From contig CAYUMU010000040.1 of the NCBI GenBank assembly GCA_964445985.1, forward strand, positions 1 through 55,536: DNA of 55,536 nt. The letters run 5' to 3'. Of this stretch, positions 35,234 through 43,951 are shown piece by piece. Made by a program: the position numbers and the translations under genes. The notes under the pieces were generated by a model. The model ran no database searches and had not been told where the DNA came from. It was given only the letters and a program-made list of their open reading frames with translations. This stretch comes from CAYUMU01 sp964445985 (GTDB taxonomy: Bacteria; Planctomycetota; Planctomycetia; Pirellulales; S012-138). Every line of letters begins with the position of its first letter. The first letter of the stretch is position 1.

Positions 35234-35412
35234 CTAGCGCGGCTGACTGATGACCTGTTCAAGCCGCGATTTTTGAGATACCGGCCGCCCAGCGCGCACA
35301 TTTTCTTCGCCAAATTTTGCCATCATTACCGAGCCCACTCCCTTTTCTCCGGCACGGTTCAATGTGTAGCGCTGCTGATCATAAGCCAACGATTCGATCG
35401 GACTCAGTCGGC

Positions 35413-36084
35413 TCAGGACCCAGCCGGCTTGACCAAAGGACCAATGACAGATTCTTTCGGCGTGTCGTGGTCCGATTCCACATCGGTGAGCACGTTTCCG
35501 CTGAACAATATCCGGCGGCTCGGTGTCCCCACCGTCTCCACCGCCTTCGGGTCCTCGTAGCAACGGTCGAGCTTGATGCCGCCACCCTCGTGGTAGCTCA
35601 CGGTAACGCCCTGCAAGAAAATCTCGTTGACCAGTTCCGCCAAAATGCCGGGGCCGCTGTTTGCATTTCCGGTGACCCTCAAGTTGGCAATCTGCACGCG
35701 CCAGATGCGTTCGCTGGCCGACAGTTTGACTCCCCGCGGGTCGGCAATCAAAATGGCCGGCAGCCCTTCTTCATTCAGGTTTCTGATGTGTGTGGCCGTA
35801 CCCGATCCTACCAGCAGCAAGTCGGATTGCCGAATCACCAGCGGCTCGTGGATTTCGAAAACGCCCGGTGGAAGACGAACCGCGCCGCCGCCCACTGGCA
35901 CGGCGTCGATGGCCAATTGCAAGCTGCGATATTGGGCAGCTTCGATCACCGCTTGGGCGCCAGAAAGTTGCGGGGCTGGGGTCGCCGCTGCCGGGGGACT
36001 TGCATCCCTGGGCCGTTGGCTCCAGGCCGCACCAGCGATTCCGCCCACGACCAACAGCCCAATCAACATGGTGGTTCGATTCAT
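35413..36084 (-). CDS. Exported right-handed beta-helix protein
   Basis: The product has 223 residues with an N-terminal signal or anchor (TTMLIGLLVVGGIAGAAW) and a Pro/Ala linker. Beta-helix turns follow: SLQLAIDAVPVGGGAVRLPPG, FEIHEPLVI, LLLVGSGTATHI, VQIANLRVTGN, EIFLQGVTVSY and ILFSGNVL. Such proteins bind or cleave polysaccharides (pectate-lyase-like), but this one is short and no catalytic residues are obvious. A C-terminal truncation is possible, since the helix ends abruptly. Confidence 0.65.
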   Translation of the reverse strand: MNRTTMLIGLLVVGGIAGAAWSQRPRDASPPAAATPAPQLSGAQAVIEAAQYRSLQLAIDAVPVGGGAVRLPPGVFEIHEPLVIRQSDLLLVGSGTATHIRNLNEEGLPAILIADPRGVKLSASERIWRVQIANLRVTGNANSGPGILAELVNEIFLQGVTVSYHEGGGIKLDRCYEDPKAVETVGTPSRRILFSGNVLTDVESDHDTPKESVIGPLVKPAGS

Positions 36085-36337
36085 TTCCCGGCACCTCCCA
36101 ACAGAAAATCGTTCGTTTCACGCTTGAGCCAGTTTGCCGAGGCTGCACGGTGACATCAACGAATTGCCCGTGGCAAATTGCCCTTGGCTGCCCTGGGCGA
36201 AGCGTTGCCGTGCCGGGACCTCCCAATCCCGACTATCCTCAGCTCAATATTCCGGTTGCCAAACGGATGATGCGTGAATAAATGTCCGAGACTGCGCGGA
36301 AGCGCGGCAGACAGCCAGCAGATGGACCGAGGGTTGC

Positions 36338-37534
36338 CTACCCGCGGCGAATTTCCGATCCCTTAAAGCGGATCTGAATCCGAAACACCGATTTCACGCT
36401 CCGCTCGATCTCGCCTGTTTGCAGATTGATCCGCTCGGGAATCTCTTGAATTTGCTTATCGACCACGGCTTGAAAACCGCGTTCAGAGAAGATATCGATC
36501 AGCATCGACAGGGCCAAGGGGTTGAGCAGAATGGGATCTTCCGAATTGACAATCGCATGCCCTGAAATGGCATGTCGCGTGATGATCGGGATGAATTTGG
36601 CGGCAATGATTTCCGTCATGCGTTCAAACAGCTCGGTATGCTCCAGCTCGTAGCCGTCTAAGCGCCGCACCAACTCCTGCCGGGCGTGCAGCGTGATTTC
36701 CTCGGCGAGCGGAATGCCGCGCAACCGGTCAAAGGTGCGCGTTTCCAATTCGAGCGAACTTTGATACTGCAATTCCTTGAGAATGTTCGCTTCGACTTCG
36801 TCGATCGAACCTTCGGCATTGATATAGTGATAGTGATAGATTTCTTTGAGCGATGTCAGCGCGTCCCAGGTTTGCTCCTTGAAGACTCGATACCGGTGGC
36901 GCGCCGCCTCTTCATTCAGATCCGTGGCCCGCAATTCCAAGGGCTTTCCCAGACCAGTTTCTTCGACCTCTCGATTATGCCGGGCGATCTGAGTACCTCG
37001 GCTGATCTGTCGCTCAATGCTGGTGCGTTCGCTAATAAAAAGCACGACCGCGTGAATCGTGGGGCGGCGAAAGCAAATTGCCAGCGGCGTGTTTTCGAAT
37101 TCGTTGTGCAGGTTGGTGATCTGATCGACCAGCAGCTTCAGGCACTCCACCTGCACGCGCGTGCGGGGAAACCCGTCGAGCACCGCGCCATCGCGAAATT
37201 CCACTTCCAACAATTTCCGCAGCAAAATGCTGATCACTTCCTTGTCGCCAACCATGCCCCCCTGATCTTTGATCTTTTGGGCTTCTGGAGTCACCAACAA
37301 ATCGCTGACCACAATCGGCGGGCATGTCAGCCCACGCGTGTTCATGATGAATCGCGTCTGAGTTCCCTTGCCCGCTCCCGGAGCACCTCCTAGCAGAATG
37401 AGTTCTTTGGGGAACCGAAGATTCTCGTGCCCTATCTCTTCCTCAAGTTCGCTCCAGACGGGCTTGAAAATGACTTGGGCGTCTTTGATCTCCAAGTCCA
37501 AAGGCTGGCGAATTGGCGTCTTGCTGGCAGACAT
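36338..37534 (-). CDS. Adenylate-kinase-like protein with C-terminal extension
   Basis: The 398-residue protein begins with about 35 residues before the P-loop GGAPGAGKGTQ (about residues 48-58). The adenylate kinase pattern continues: VSDLL, GDKEVISILLRKLL, GAVLDGFPRTRVQVE and a lid-like region with SRGTQIARHNREVEE. After about residue 250 an extension of roughly 150 residues follows, with helical segments (LFERMTEIIAAKFIPIITRHA) and an end resembling a mixed alpha/beta unit (INLQTGEIERSVKSVFRIQIRF). Ordinary adenylate kinases have about 215 residues, so this is a distinct nucleoside-monophosphate-kinase-like family. Nucleotide binding is likely; substrate and the role of the tail are unknown. 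Confidence 0.75.
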   Translation of the reverse strand: MSASKTPIRQPLDLEIKDAQVIFKPVWSELEEEIGHENLRFPKELILLGGAPGAGKGTQTRFIMNTRGLTCPPIVVSDLLVTPEAQKIKDQGGMVGDKEVISILLRKLLEVEFRDGAVLDGFPRTRVQVECLKLLVDQITNLHNEFENTPLAICFRRPTIHAVVLFISERTSIERQISRGTQIARHNREVEETGLGKPLELRATDLNEEAARHRYRVFKEQTWDALTSLKEIYHYHYINAEGSIDEVEANILKELQYQSSLELETRTFDRLRGIPLAEEITLHARQELVRRLDGYELEHTELFERMTEIIAAKFIPIITRHAISGHAIVNSEDPILLNPLALSMLIDIFSERGFQAVVDKQIQEIPERINLQTGEIERSVKSVFRIQIRFKGSEIRRG

Positions 37535-37741
37535 TGATGGAAAATCCGGCGCGGGGTGTGCAGCGAGTTAGGGCGAAGCGGGAGCGTTTAAGGCGGATCT
37601 CAGTGGTGATAATTGCAAGCTGGGATCGGAGTAAGTGTTATTGAGGATTCGTGGCCTCGGTTCAACCGCGGCTCAACCTGTCGAGCCCCCCCGACCGAGC
37701 AGCGCGGGCTTTGCGTGTGTGAAATCGCATAACTTCTCAAC

Positions 37742-40537
37742 TTAGCGAATCGTAACGAACTCGTGGTGGTTGAACAGCACGTGAACCAGGCTTTCTTGGG
37801 CGCGTTGCCGGGGATCAGCACTGGCTTGCCGCTTCGCTGTCGATCCCGCGGCAAACGGCGTCAACTCTTCCATGTTGGAGAGCAGGGCCGCCTGCCGACT
37901 GAGGTAGGCGGCGCATGCCTGCCGCTCATCATCTGTGGGCCGCCGCAACAGAACGCGTTCAAATGCCGCGACAATAAAGTCCTCTTCGCTGGCCGCCGGG
38001 CCGAGCCCTCGGGCCAGGATTGCCGCTGTGGTTCGCGTGGCTTCCCGCGTCAGCACATTGTTCGCTTGAGCGAGGGCTTGCTGCGGAATGATACTCTCCT
38101 CGCGCCGGTAGCACTCATTGGTGTTGGCCGCGTCGTACAGCTTGAGGAACTCCATGTGCTTTTCATGGGCATGTCGAAAATAGACGCTGCGCCGCGGCGA
38201 TACCTGCCCCAGATTCTGTTCAATCTCCGGGCCGCCCATCGCCGGATCGAGCATCTCGGCCACGGCCAACACGCTATCGCGAATGAGCTCGCCTTCGAGC
38301 CGACGCGATGGGAATTGCCACAGCAACTGGTTGTCGGGATCGATTGGCTGGTTTCGATTACCCTCCGGGTGGCGCGCCGACAGACCGCTTCGGCAATAGG
38401 CGTCGCTCGTGAGGATCAACTCATGGAGTTGCTTCATCCGCCAGCCCGACTCCATGAATTCCACCGCCAGCCAATCGAGCAAGCACGGATGCCTGGGGAC
38501 GGACCCATGGAGGCCGAAATCGAACACGCTGGCAACCAGCGGTTGGCCAAAATGCCGCATCCAAATGTGGTTCACGGCCACTCGAGCCGTCAGCGGGTTC
38601 TCCCGCGAAGTGATCCAGGCGGCGAGCGCCGTCCGTCTGCCGGTACTGGTGGAAGGGAAGACGGAGCTCAGTCCGCGATAGGTAACGCCCGCAGGCTGTT
38701 CGACCGCTGTGTTGGCGGTGGCAACAGCTTTTTCCGCCGCCGCCAGCTTTTTGCGAGCCTCGCTCACGGTCGCTGGCTCCTTGCCATCGGCTCCGACGAC
38801 TTGCTTCTGTTCCGCCTCCGCCAAGGCTCCCACGGCCAGCAGGTGACTTTCCTGGGCTTGCGCGGCGGCCAGCAATCGCTCGCTCGCATGGGCCGCTTGG
38901 GCCAGTTGCTCCGCATTGGGCGCGGGCTGTTCTCCAAACCGGGCTACGTCCGCCGCAATGACTGCCATCACATTCGCTAGCTGCGCCTGTGCCACGGCAT
39001 GCTTGGCCGCGGCCAATTCCAGCGTGCTGGGCGCCAGCGTCTGTTGCGGCGGCTGAAATGGCGCAACCTCTTCATCGGCCCTGGGCGATACAGCGGCGGC
39101 GTCCAGCGATTTCTGCGTTGCCTCAACCGCCGCCTTGGCGCCGCGCAACGCTTCCTCTTGAACATGCGCCCGCAGGCCGGGGTAATAGGCTTCGGCGGGT
39201 AGTGGCGTCGGCCGAATATCCGCGGCGACCCCAAATAGTTCGGGAATCGCCGGGGTAAGCGACTGGCTCTTGTCTGGCTTCCGTTCGTCGCCGCGCTCGA
39301 ACAAATACGTGACATCGCCGAGACGCCCGTCATACGCGCGGGGAATCCCATCCATTTCCACGCTGGCCTGCCCCGCCACGGTATCGGTGCGAATATCGTG
39401 GGTTTCAAAAAAGGCGCGGAACCGGAAGTAGTCTTTCTGGCTGATCGGATCATACATGTGATCATGACACCGGGCGCAATTGAGCGTCAGGCCCAGAAAT
39501 GCTTTTCCCGTGTGCTCAACCGTATTTTCCAGCCAGGTATTGCGATTGAACTTGAACCAATTGCGGGCCAGAAAACCCGTGGCGCTCACGGCGAAGGGAT
39601 CCGCTGGCGTGAGCTCGTCTGCCGCCAGCATGTCCTGGATCATACGGTCATAAGGCCGGTCCTGATTGAGCGACTCAATAATGTAATCACGCCAATGCCA
39701 GATATGCTTTTGACTATTGCGAACCTCCGCTCGATAGCCGGCCCAATCGCTGTACCGCCACACATCCATCCAGTGGCGGCCCCACCGCTCACCGTAACGA
39801 GGGTCTTCGAGCAGTTGCCGCACCACGCGGCGATAGGCGCCGGGCGACGCGTCATCGAGAAACGCCTGCAACTGAGTTGGCGTGGGTGGCAAACCAATCA
39901 GATCGAGATAGACCCTGCGCAGCAGAGTGAATTTGTCGGCGCGAGGAAGCACGTGAACATTCTGTTCTCGCTGGGCCGCCCCCAAGAAAGCGTCGATGGG
40001 ATTGCCGACGGAGGCCGTGGCCGCCACGGTCGCCAGATCGGCACGATGCACCGGAACCGCAGGCCGCCGTGGCGGCACAAACGCCCAGTGCCGCGCTGGG
40101 TCAGCAGGTATCTTTTCCTCGGAAGGATAGCTGGCCCCTTGGTCGATCCACCCCTTCAGCACCGCCACCTCGTCGGGCTTGAGCGGTTCCCCTTCTTGCG
40201 GCATCCGAGAAACCTGCGTGCCGGTCGTCACCGCATCCACCAGCAAGCTTTCGCCGCTGTTTCGGGCTAGCACCGCGGGACCGCTATCGCCCCCCTTCAA
40301 GATCAGCACGCCAGCATCCAGTCGCAACCCGCCCCGCTGACGCAGGGCGCCGTGGCAGGAATAACAGCGTGCTTCGAGCAGCGGCTTCACCTGCTTAACG
40401 TAGTCAATGGGCGTCTGCGCTGCCGGCGCTGCCGGAGAGTCGCCGGCCGGTGCCGCATTCGGCAAACCCCAATACAGCAGCGCCACCAGCACCGGTAGTC
40501 TAAACCCAGTGGGCAAAATGCTTTGAAAGTTGCACAT
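37742..40537 (-). CDS. DUF1549/DUF1553 protein with cytochrome-like heme site
   Basis: The 931-residue exported protein has the planctomycete PSCyt1-PSCyt2-PSD1 architecture. The signal peptide is followed by a heme-binding CYSCHG in a PSCyt1 domain. The DUF1549 domain has LRRVYLDLIGLPPTP, DWMDVWRYSDW-like and NCARCHDHMYDPI. Between it and DUF1553 is an Ala/Gln-rich coiled-coil insertion of roughly 170 residues. DUF1553 has AAWITSRENPLTARVAVNHIW and SDAYCRSG and ends in EFVTIR. Such proteins usually pair with a DUF1501 sulfatase-like gene for polysaccharide use, but none is seen here. ATG 40537 was chosen at the signal peptide. Confidence 0.93.
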   Translation of the reverse strand: MCNFQSILPTGFRLPVLVALLYWGLPNAAPAGDSPAAPAAQTPIDYVKQVKPLLEARCYSCHGALRQRGGLRLDAGVLILKGGDSGPAVLARNSGESLLVDAVTTGTQVSRMPQEGEPLKPDEVAVLKGWIDQGASYPSEEKIPADPARHWAFVPPRRPAVPVHRADLATVAATASVGNPIDAFLGAAQREQNVHVLPRADKFTLLRRVYLDLIGLPPTPTQLQAFLDDASPGAYRRVVRQLLEDPRYGERWGRHWMDVWRYSDWAGYRAEVRNSQKHIWHWRDYIIESLNQDRPYDRMIQDMLAADELTPADPFAVSATGFLARNWFKFNRNTWLENTVEHTGKAFLGLTLNCARCHDHMYDPISQKDYFRFRAFFETHDIRTDTVAGQASVEMDGIPRAYDGRLGDVTYLFERGDERKPDKSQSLTPAIPELFGVAADIRPTPLPAEAYYPGLRAHVQEEALRGAKAAVEATQKSLDAAAVSPRADEEVAPFQPPQQTLAPSTLELAAAKHAVAQAQLANVMAVIAADVARFGEQPAPNAEQLAQAAHASERLLAAAQAQESHLLAVGALAEAEQKQVVGADGKEPATVSEARKKLAAAEKAVATANTAVEQPAGVTYRGLSSVFPSTSTGRRTALAAWITSRENPLTARVAVNHIWMRHFGQPLVASVFDFGLHGSVPRHPCLLDWLAVEFMESGWRMKQLHELILTSDAYCRSGLSARHPEGNRNQPIDPDNQLLWQFPSRRLEGELIRDSVLAVAEMLDPAMGGPEIEQNLGQVSPRRSVYFRHAHEKHMEFLKLYDAANTNECYRREESIIPQQALAQANNVLTREATRTTAAILARGLGPAASEEDFIVAAFERVLLRRPTDDERQACAAYLSRQAALLSNMEELTPFAAGSTAKRQASADPRQRAQESLVHVLFNHHEFVTIR

Positions 40538-41292
40538 GGCCAAACATTCCAGGGGCGCGGGGCGTGGAGCAGCAACCTTGCGCGGCGGCTCCCCGATGAT
40601 AGCGACCCTGTCGTCGGGCAACAACGAAAATGGATGTCGGCCGGCAAAAGCGGCGCCGGCGCAAAAGGCGGCGGGGTTTCCCCCCTGGTAGCGCAAAAAA
40701 GGACCTCGGTGGACTCGTTGCCTGGCGGGCTCTCGTGCCGACCGTTTTGGACCCTGATGCGCGAGGGAGAAGCAAAAAATCTCGCTTGGTCGCTACACGA
40801 TTACGGCTGCCAGGCCTCGAATTTCCACCGAGGTCCACAGACACCCACGTCTCAACAGGCTCAACCACCCCTGATTGGGCCCGTCAAGTGAAGCACAACC
40901 ATTACGGTTCGCCTCAGTACCCTATTCTTCGTAATTCCATGCCAGTACCATCACCGCATGCGGCGATGGTTTGCATGTTTTTTGCCGAAAACAGCCGAAC
41001 GCGCTGATTATTCCGTTGGTATCGATTGGTTCGCAATCGGGGCCTGGCCACGCACCACATACCACGGAGGCGCGTGGTTGCTAGCGTGGCAAGCGAACCC
41101 GCCCCGGCCGCAGACTGTCTCGAACTCGGCCGGTCACCGCAAAATTGGTGATTCAGGCAATTTGCACCCTTGGGTTCCTCTGTACGCCAAGGCCCAACAT
41201 CCCCTATAAAGTTTTGCCGCCAATGCGCAAGGGAGCCAATCCATTCCCTGCCTGCCAGTTTTGCGGCCTCCAACACGTGGAAAGTTGCCCGG
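40538..41292. other. Gap between the DUF1549 and aminotransferase genes
   Basis: About 750 bases that should hold two divergent promoters. No protein signal, tRNA or clear repeat is visible; open frames are short and overlap on both strands. Confidence 0.45.
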
Positions 41293-42573
41293 ATGTATCA
41301 AACCAGCGGAGTCAGCCAACGCGCCCAGTGGGCTAAAGGTCAGCCCATCAGCCAATTGATGCGAATGGCTCTGGATAACCCCAGCCTGATTTCCCTCGCC
41401 GCGGGCTTCGTGGATCCCGAGAGCTTACCCGTCGAAGCCACCCGCGAAGCGGCCGAAGCGCTGCTATCTGATCCATCCGCCGCGAAAGTCGCCCTGCAAT
41501 ACGGCAGCACGCCGGGTAATCCGCTGTTGCGTGAAATGCTGCTGTCTCGATTACAGCAGGCCGATGGTGTGCAGCCTGGCGATTGGAACGTCAACCTCGA
41601 CCAGGTCATGGTCACCGCCGGTAGCAATGAACTGCTGCACGTCATTGCCGATACGCTCTTCGATCCCGGCGACATCGTGCTCTGTGCCGCCCCCAGCTAC
41701 TTTGTGTTCCTCGGCATGGTGGCCAATCTGGGCGTTCGCAGCCTGGGAGTGGCGGTCGACGAAAACGGCATCATCCCCGAGGCCCTCGACGAGGCCTTTC
41801 ACCGCCTGGAAGCCGCCGGCGACTTGCCTCGCGTGAAGGCCGTGTATGTCACCACTTATTTCGATAATCCCAGTAGCATCACGCTCAGCGCCGAGCGACG
41901 ACCGCAAATTGTGGAGCTGGTGAAACGCTGGTCCAAACACCACCAACTGTTCCTGCTCGAAGACGCGGCGTATCGCGAGCTTCGTTATGCCGGTGAAGAC
42001 TTGCCGAGCCTGCGGGCCTTCGATCCCGAGGGTGAAACGGTCGTCGTCACCCAAACCTTTTCCAAGTCGTACGCCCCCGGAGTTCGGGTGGGCTGGGGCG
42101 TGCTTCCCCAACGACTGCTCGCGCCCGTCCTCGACCAAAAAGGAAACATCGACTTCGGTTCGCCCCACTTCGCACAGCACATCATGCATACCGTGCTGGC
42201 CAAGGGGCTGTACGAACCCCATGTCGAGCGGCTCAGGGCCGCGTACCGAGTCAAATTGCAGGCGATGCTCGATAGCGCCGACCGCCACCTCGGCCACTTG
42301 CCTGGAGTTCGCTGGCAGGCGCCGACAGGTGGTCTGTACGTGTGGCTGGAACTGCCCGAGCATATCGATGCCGGCACCGATGGCCCACTGTTCCGCCGGG
42401 CGCGCGAACTGGGCGTGATCTATGTGCCCGGGGCCTATTGCTACCCGAGCGAAGGCGAGCCCATTTGCCGCAATCGCATCCGCTTGAGCTTTGGCGTGCA
42501 AACGCCCCACGGCATCCAAACCGGCATGCAGCTGCTCGGGCAAGCGATTAGCGAAATGATTTCAGCTTGTTGA
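41293..42573 (+). CDS. PLP-dependent class I/II aminotransferase
   Basis: The 426-residue fold-type I enzyme shows ISLAAGFVDPESLP, QYGSTPGNPLLREML, the cofactor-site region AGSNELLHVIADTL, YFDNPSSITLS, LEDAAYRELRY (Asp to the ring nitrogen) and the Schiff-base Lys in TFSKSYAPGVRVGW. These match the LysN/2-aminoadipate and related aromatic aminotransferase branch, often fused to MocR regulators elsewhere but free here. The substrate cannot be settled from sequence. GGAAAG lies about nine bases before ATG 41293. Confidence 0.88.
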   Translation: MYQTSGVSQRAQWAKGQPISQLMRMALDNPSLISLAAGFVDPESLPVEATREAAEALLSDPSAAKVALQYGSTPGNPLLREMLLSRLQQADGVQPGDWNVNLDQVMVTAGSNELLHVIADTLFDPGDIVLCAAPSYFVFLGMVANLGVRSLGVAVDENGIIPEALDEAFHRLEAAGDLPRVKAVYVTTYFDNPSSITLSAERRPQIVELVKRWSKHHQLFLLEDAAYRELRYAGEDLPSLRAFDPEGETVVVTQTFSKSYAPGVRVGWGVLPQRLLAPVLDQKGNIDFGSPHFAQHIMHTVLAKGLYEPHVERLRAAYRVKLQAMLDSADRHLGHLPGVRWQAPTGGLYVWLELPEHIDAGTDGPLFRRARELGVIYVPGAYCYPSEGEPICRNRIRLSFGVQTPHGIQTGMQLLGQAISEMISAC

Positions 42574-42677
42574 TTGCAACCCTTGGGGCCGGCCGTGGAA
42601 TGACTTCCCGATTTATGAATGACGATCGAGACCCATCGACATAGCGGAATCGATACCGCCGCATCACCCCCACCCGG

Positions 42678-42700
42678 CCCTCCCCCATCGAGGGGGAGGG
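42678..42700. repeat. GC-rich palindrome
   Basis: CCCTCCCCC and GGGGGAGGG form a perfect 9-bp stem around ATCGA, between the aminotransferase and the LptF/G gene. It could end aminotransferase transcription, and it resembles the pyrimidine-rich core of the element near 27.0 kb. Confidence 0.55.
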
Positions 42701-42751
42701 GGATGTCGCCGCTTGCCACGGTGTACGTTCACAGGTCAAGGAAGACTTGGA

Positions 42752-43903
42752 ATGACCAGATTCTATCCCAAAATTGTCGACCGTTATATTCTCTGGCAGT
42801 TTATCTCGGTCCTCTTCATTTGCTTCTTCAGCCTCACTGGGCTCTATATCGTTTTCGACGCCTTTTCCAATCTTGACAACTTCATGGAGTGCGCCGAGAA
42901 GGAAGGAGGGCTGATGCAATTGATGGGCACCTTCTACCTGTTCAAAGCGGTGGTCTTCTTTGATCTCACCAGTGGCGTGCTCTGCCTGATTGCCGCCATG
43001 TTCACCATGACCTGGTTGCAACGTCATAATGAAATGACCGCGCTGATGGCTGCTGGTGTTTCGCGGTTTCGCATCGCGCTTCCGGTAATTCTGTGTGTTT
43101 GCGTGATCAGCGGACTCTCGGCCGCCAGCCGAGAGCTCATTCTCCCCCATTTTCGCGGCGACCTGAGCCGCAACGCCAAAGACCTGCTGGGCGAAGCCAG
43201 CCAGGAAATGCGGCCCAAATACGACAACAAGTCCGACATCTTGCTTCGCGGACAGACCACGGTGGCCGCGGAAAAAAGAATCGACGCTCCCGACTTCTTG
43301 CTCCCGACCGGCATGGACCGCTACGGACGGCAAATTCGGGCCGCCGTTGCCATCTTTCAACCTGCCGAAGGCGATCGACCCGCCGGCTATTTGATGCAGG
43401 GTGTTAGCGAACCGGTCGATTTGCTGTCGCAGCCCTCGCTCTACGATCATGGTGGCGACAAAACCGTGCTCACCCCCATCGACTATCCCTGGCTCAAGCC
43501 CAACGAAGTGTTCGTGGTTAGCGAAGTCGATTTCGAACAACTCACCGGCGCGCGCGGATTTCTCCAATTCTCGAGCACCGCCGAGCTCATTCACAGCTTG
43601 CACAACGAAAGCCTGGACTTCGGGGCCAATGTGCGGGTGGGCATTCACTGTCGCCTGATGCGGCCGTTGCTCGATATCAACCTCTTATTCCTAGGGCTCC
43701 CCTTGGTGCTTCGCCGCGACAATCGCAACGTGTTTGTCGCGGTCGGTCTCTGCCTGGCCGTGGTCACCATCTTTTTGCTGACGGTGTACGGCGCCCGCTT
43801 CCTCGGCTCGGCCGTGGTCCTCTCGCCCCACCTGGCGGCTTGGATTCCCCTCCTGATTTTCGCGCCCGTGGCCGTGGCCATGAGCGACCCGCTGCGCGAA
43901 TAA
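42752..43903 (+). CDS. LptF/LptG-family permease
   Basis: The 383-residue membrane protein starts with IVDRYILWQFISVLFICFF, the usual opening of YjgP/YjgQ proteins. It has three spans, a periplasmic beta-rich domain (about residues 130-285), then three more spans (INLLFLGLPLVL, VFVAVGLCLAVVTIFLL, LAAWIPLLIFAPVAVAM). LptF and LptG form the transmembrane part of the lipopolysaccharide exporter with LptB. Only one such gene is present and no lptB is near. Which paralogue it is cannot be told. AAGGAAG precedes ATG 42752. Confidence 0.88.
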   Translation: MTRFYPKIVDRYILWQFISVLFICFFSLTGLYIVFDAFSNLDNFMECAEKEGGLMQLMGTFYLFKAVVFFDLTSGVLCLIAAMFTMTWLQRHNEMTALMAAGVSRFRIALPVILCVCVISGLSAASRELILPHFRGDLSRNAKDLLGEASQEMRPKYDNKSDILLRGQTTVAAEKRIDAPDFLLPTGMDRYGRQIRAAVAIFQPAEGDRPAGYLMQGVSEPVDLLSQPSLYDHGGDKTVLTPIDYPWLKPNEVFVVSEVDFEQLTGARGFLQFSSTAELIHSLHNESLDFGANVRVGIHCRLMRPLLDINLLFLGLPLVLRRDNRNVFVAVGLCLAVVTIFLLTVYGARFLGSAVVLSPHLAAWIPLLIFAPVAVAMSDPLRE

Positions 43904-43951
43904 GCGACCCAGCCGCAGAGAACCTTCATGCCTGCCACGATGGATTGCGGT

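Noticed and set aside
35234..35412. Frame on the minus strand ending SRLEQVISQPR, below the beta-helix gene
   Set aside because: The segment looks protein-like (AYDQQRYTLNRAGEKG) but has no clear start, no known family, and could be a frameshifted tail; not enough to call.
36210..36281. Plus-strand text NPDYPQLNIPVAKRMMRE before a stop
   Set aside because: It reads like a natural C-terminus, but no upstream coding signal or family match is visible.
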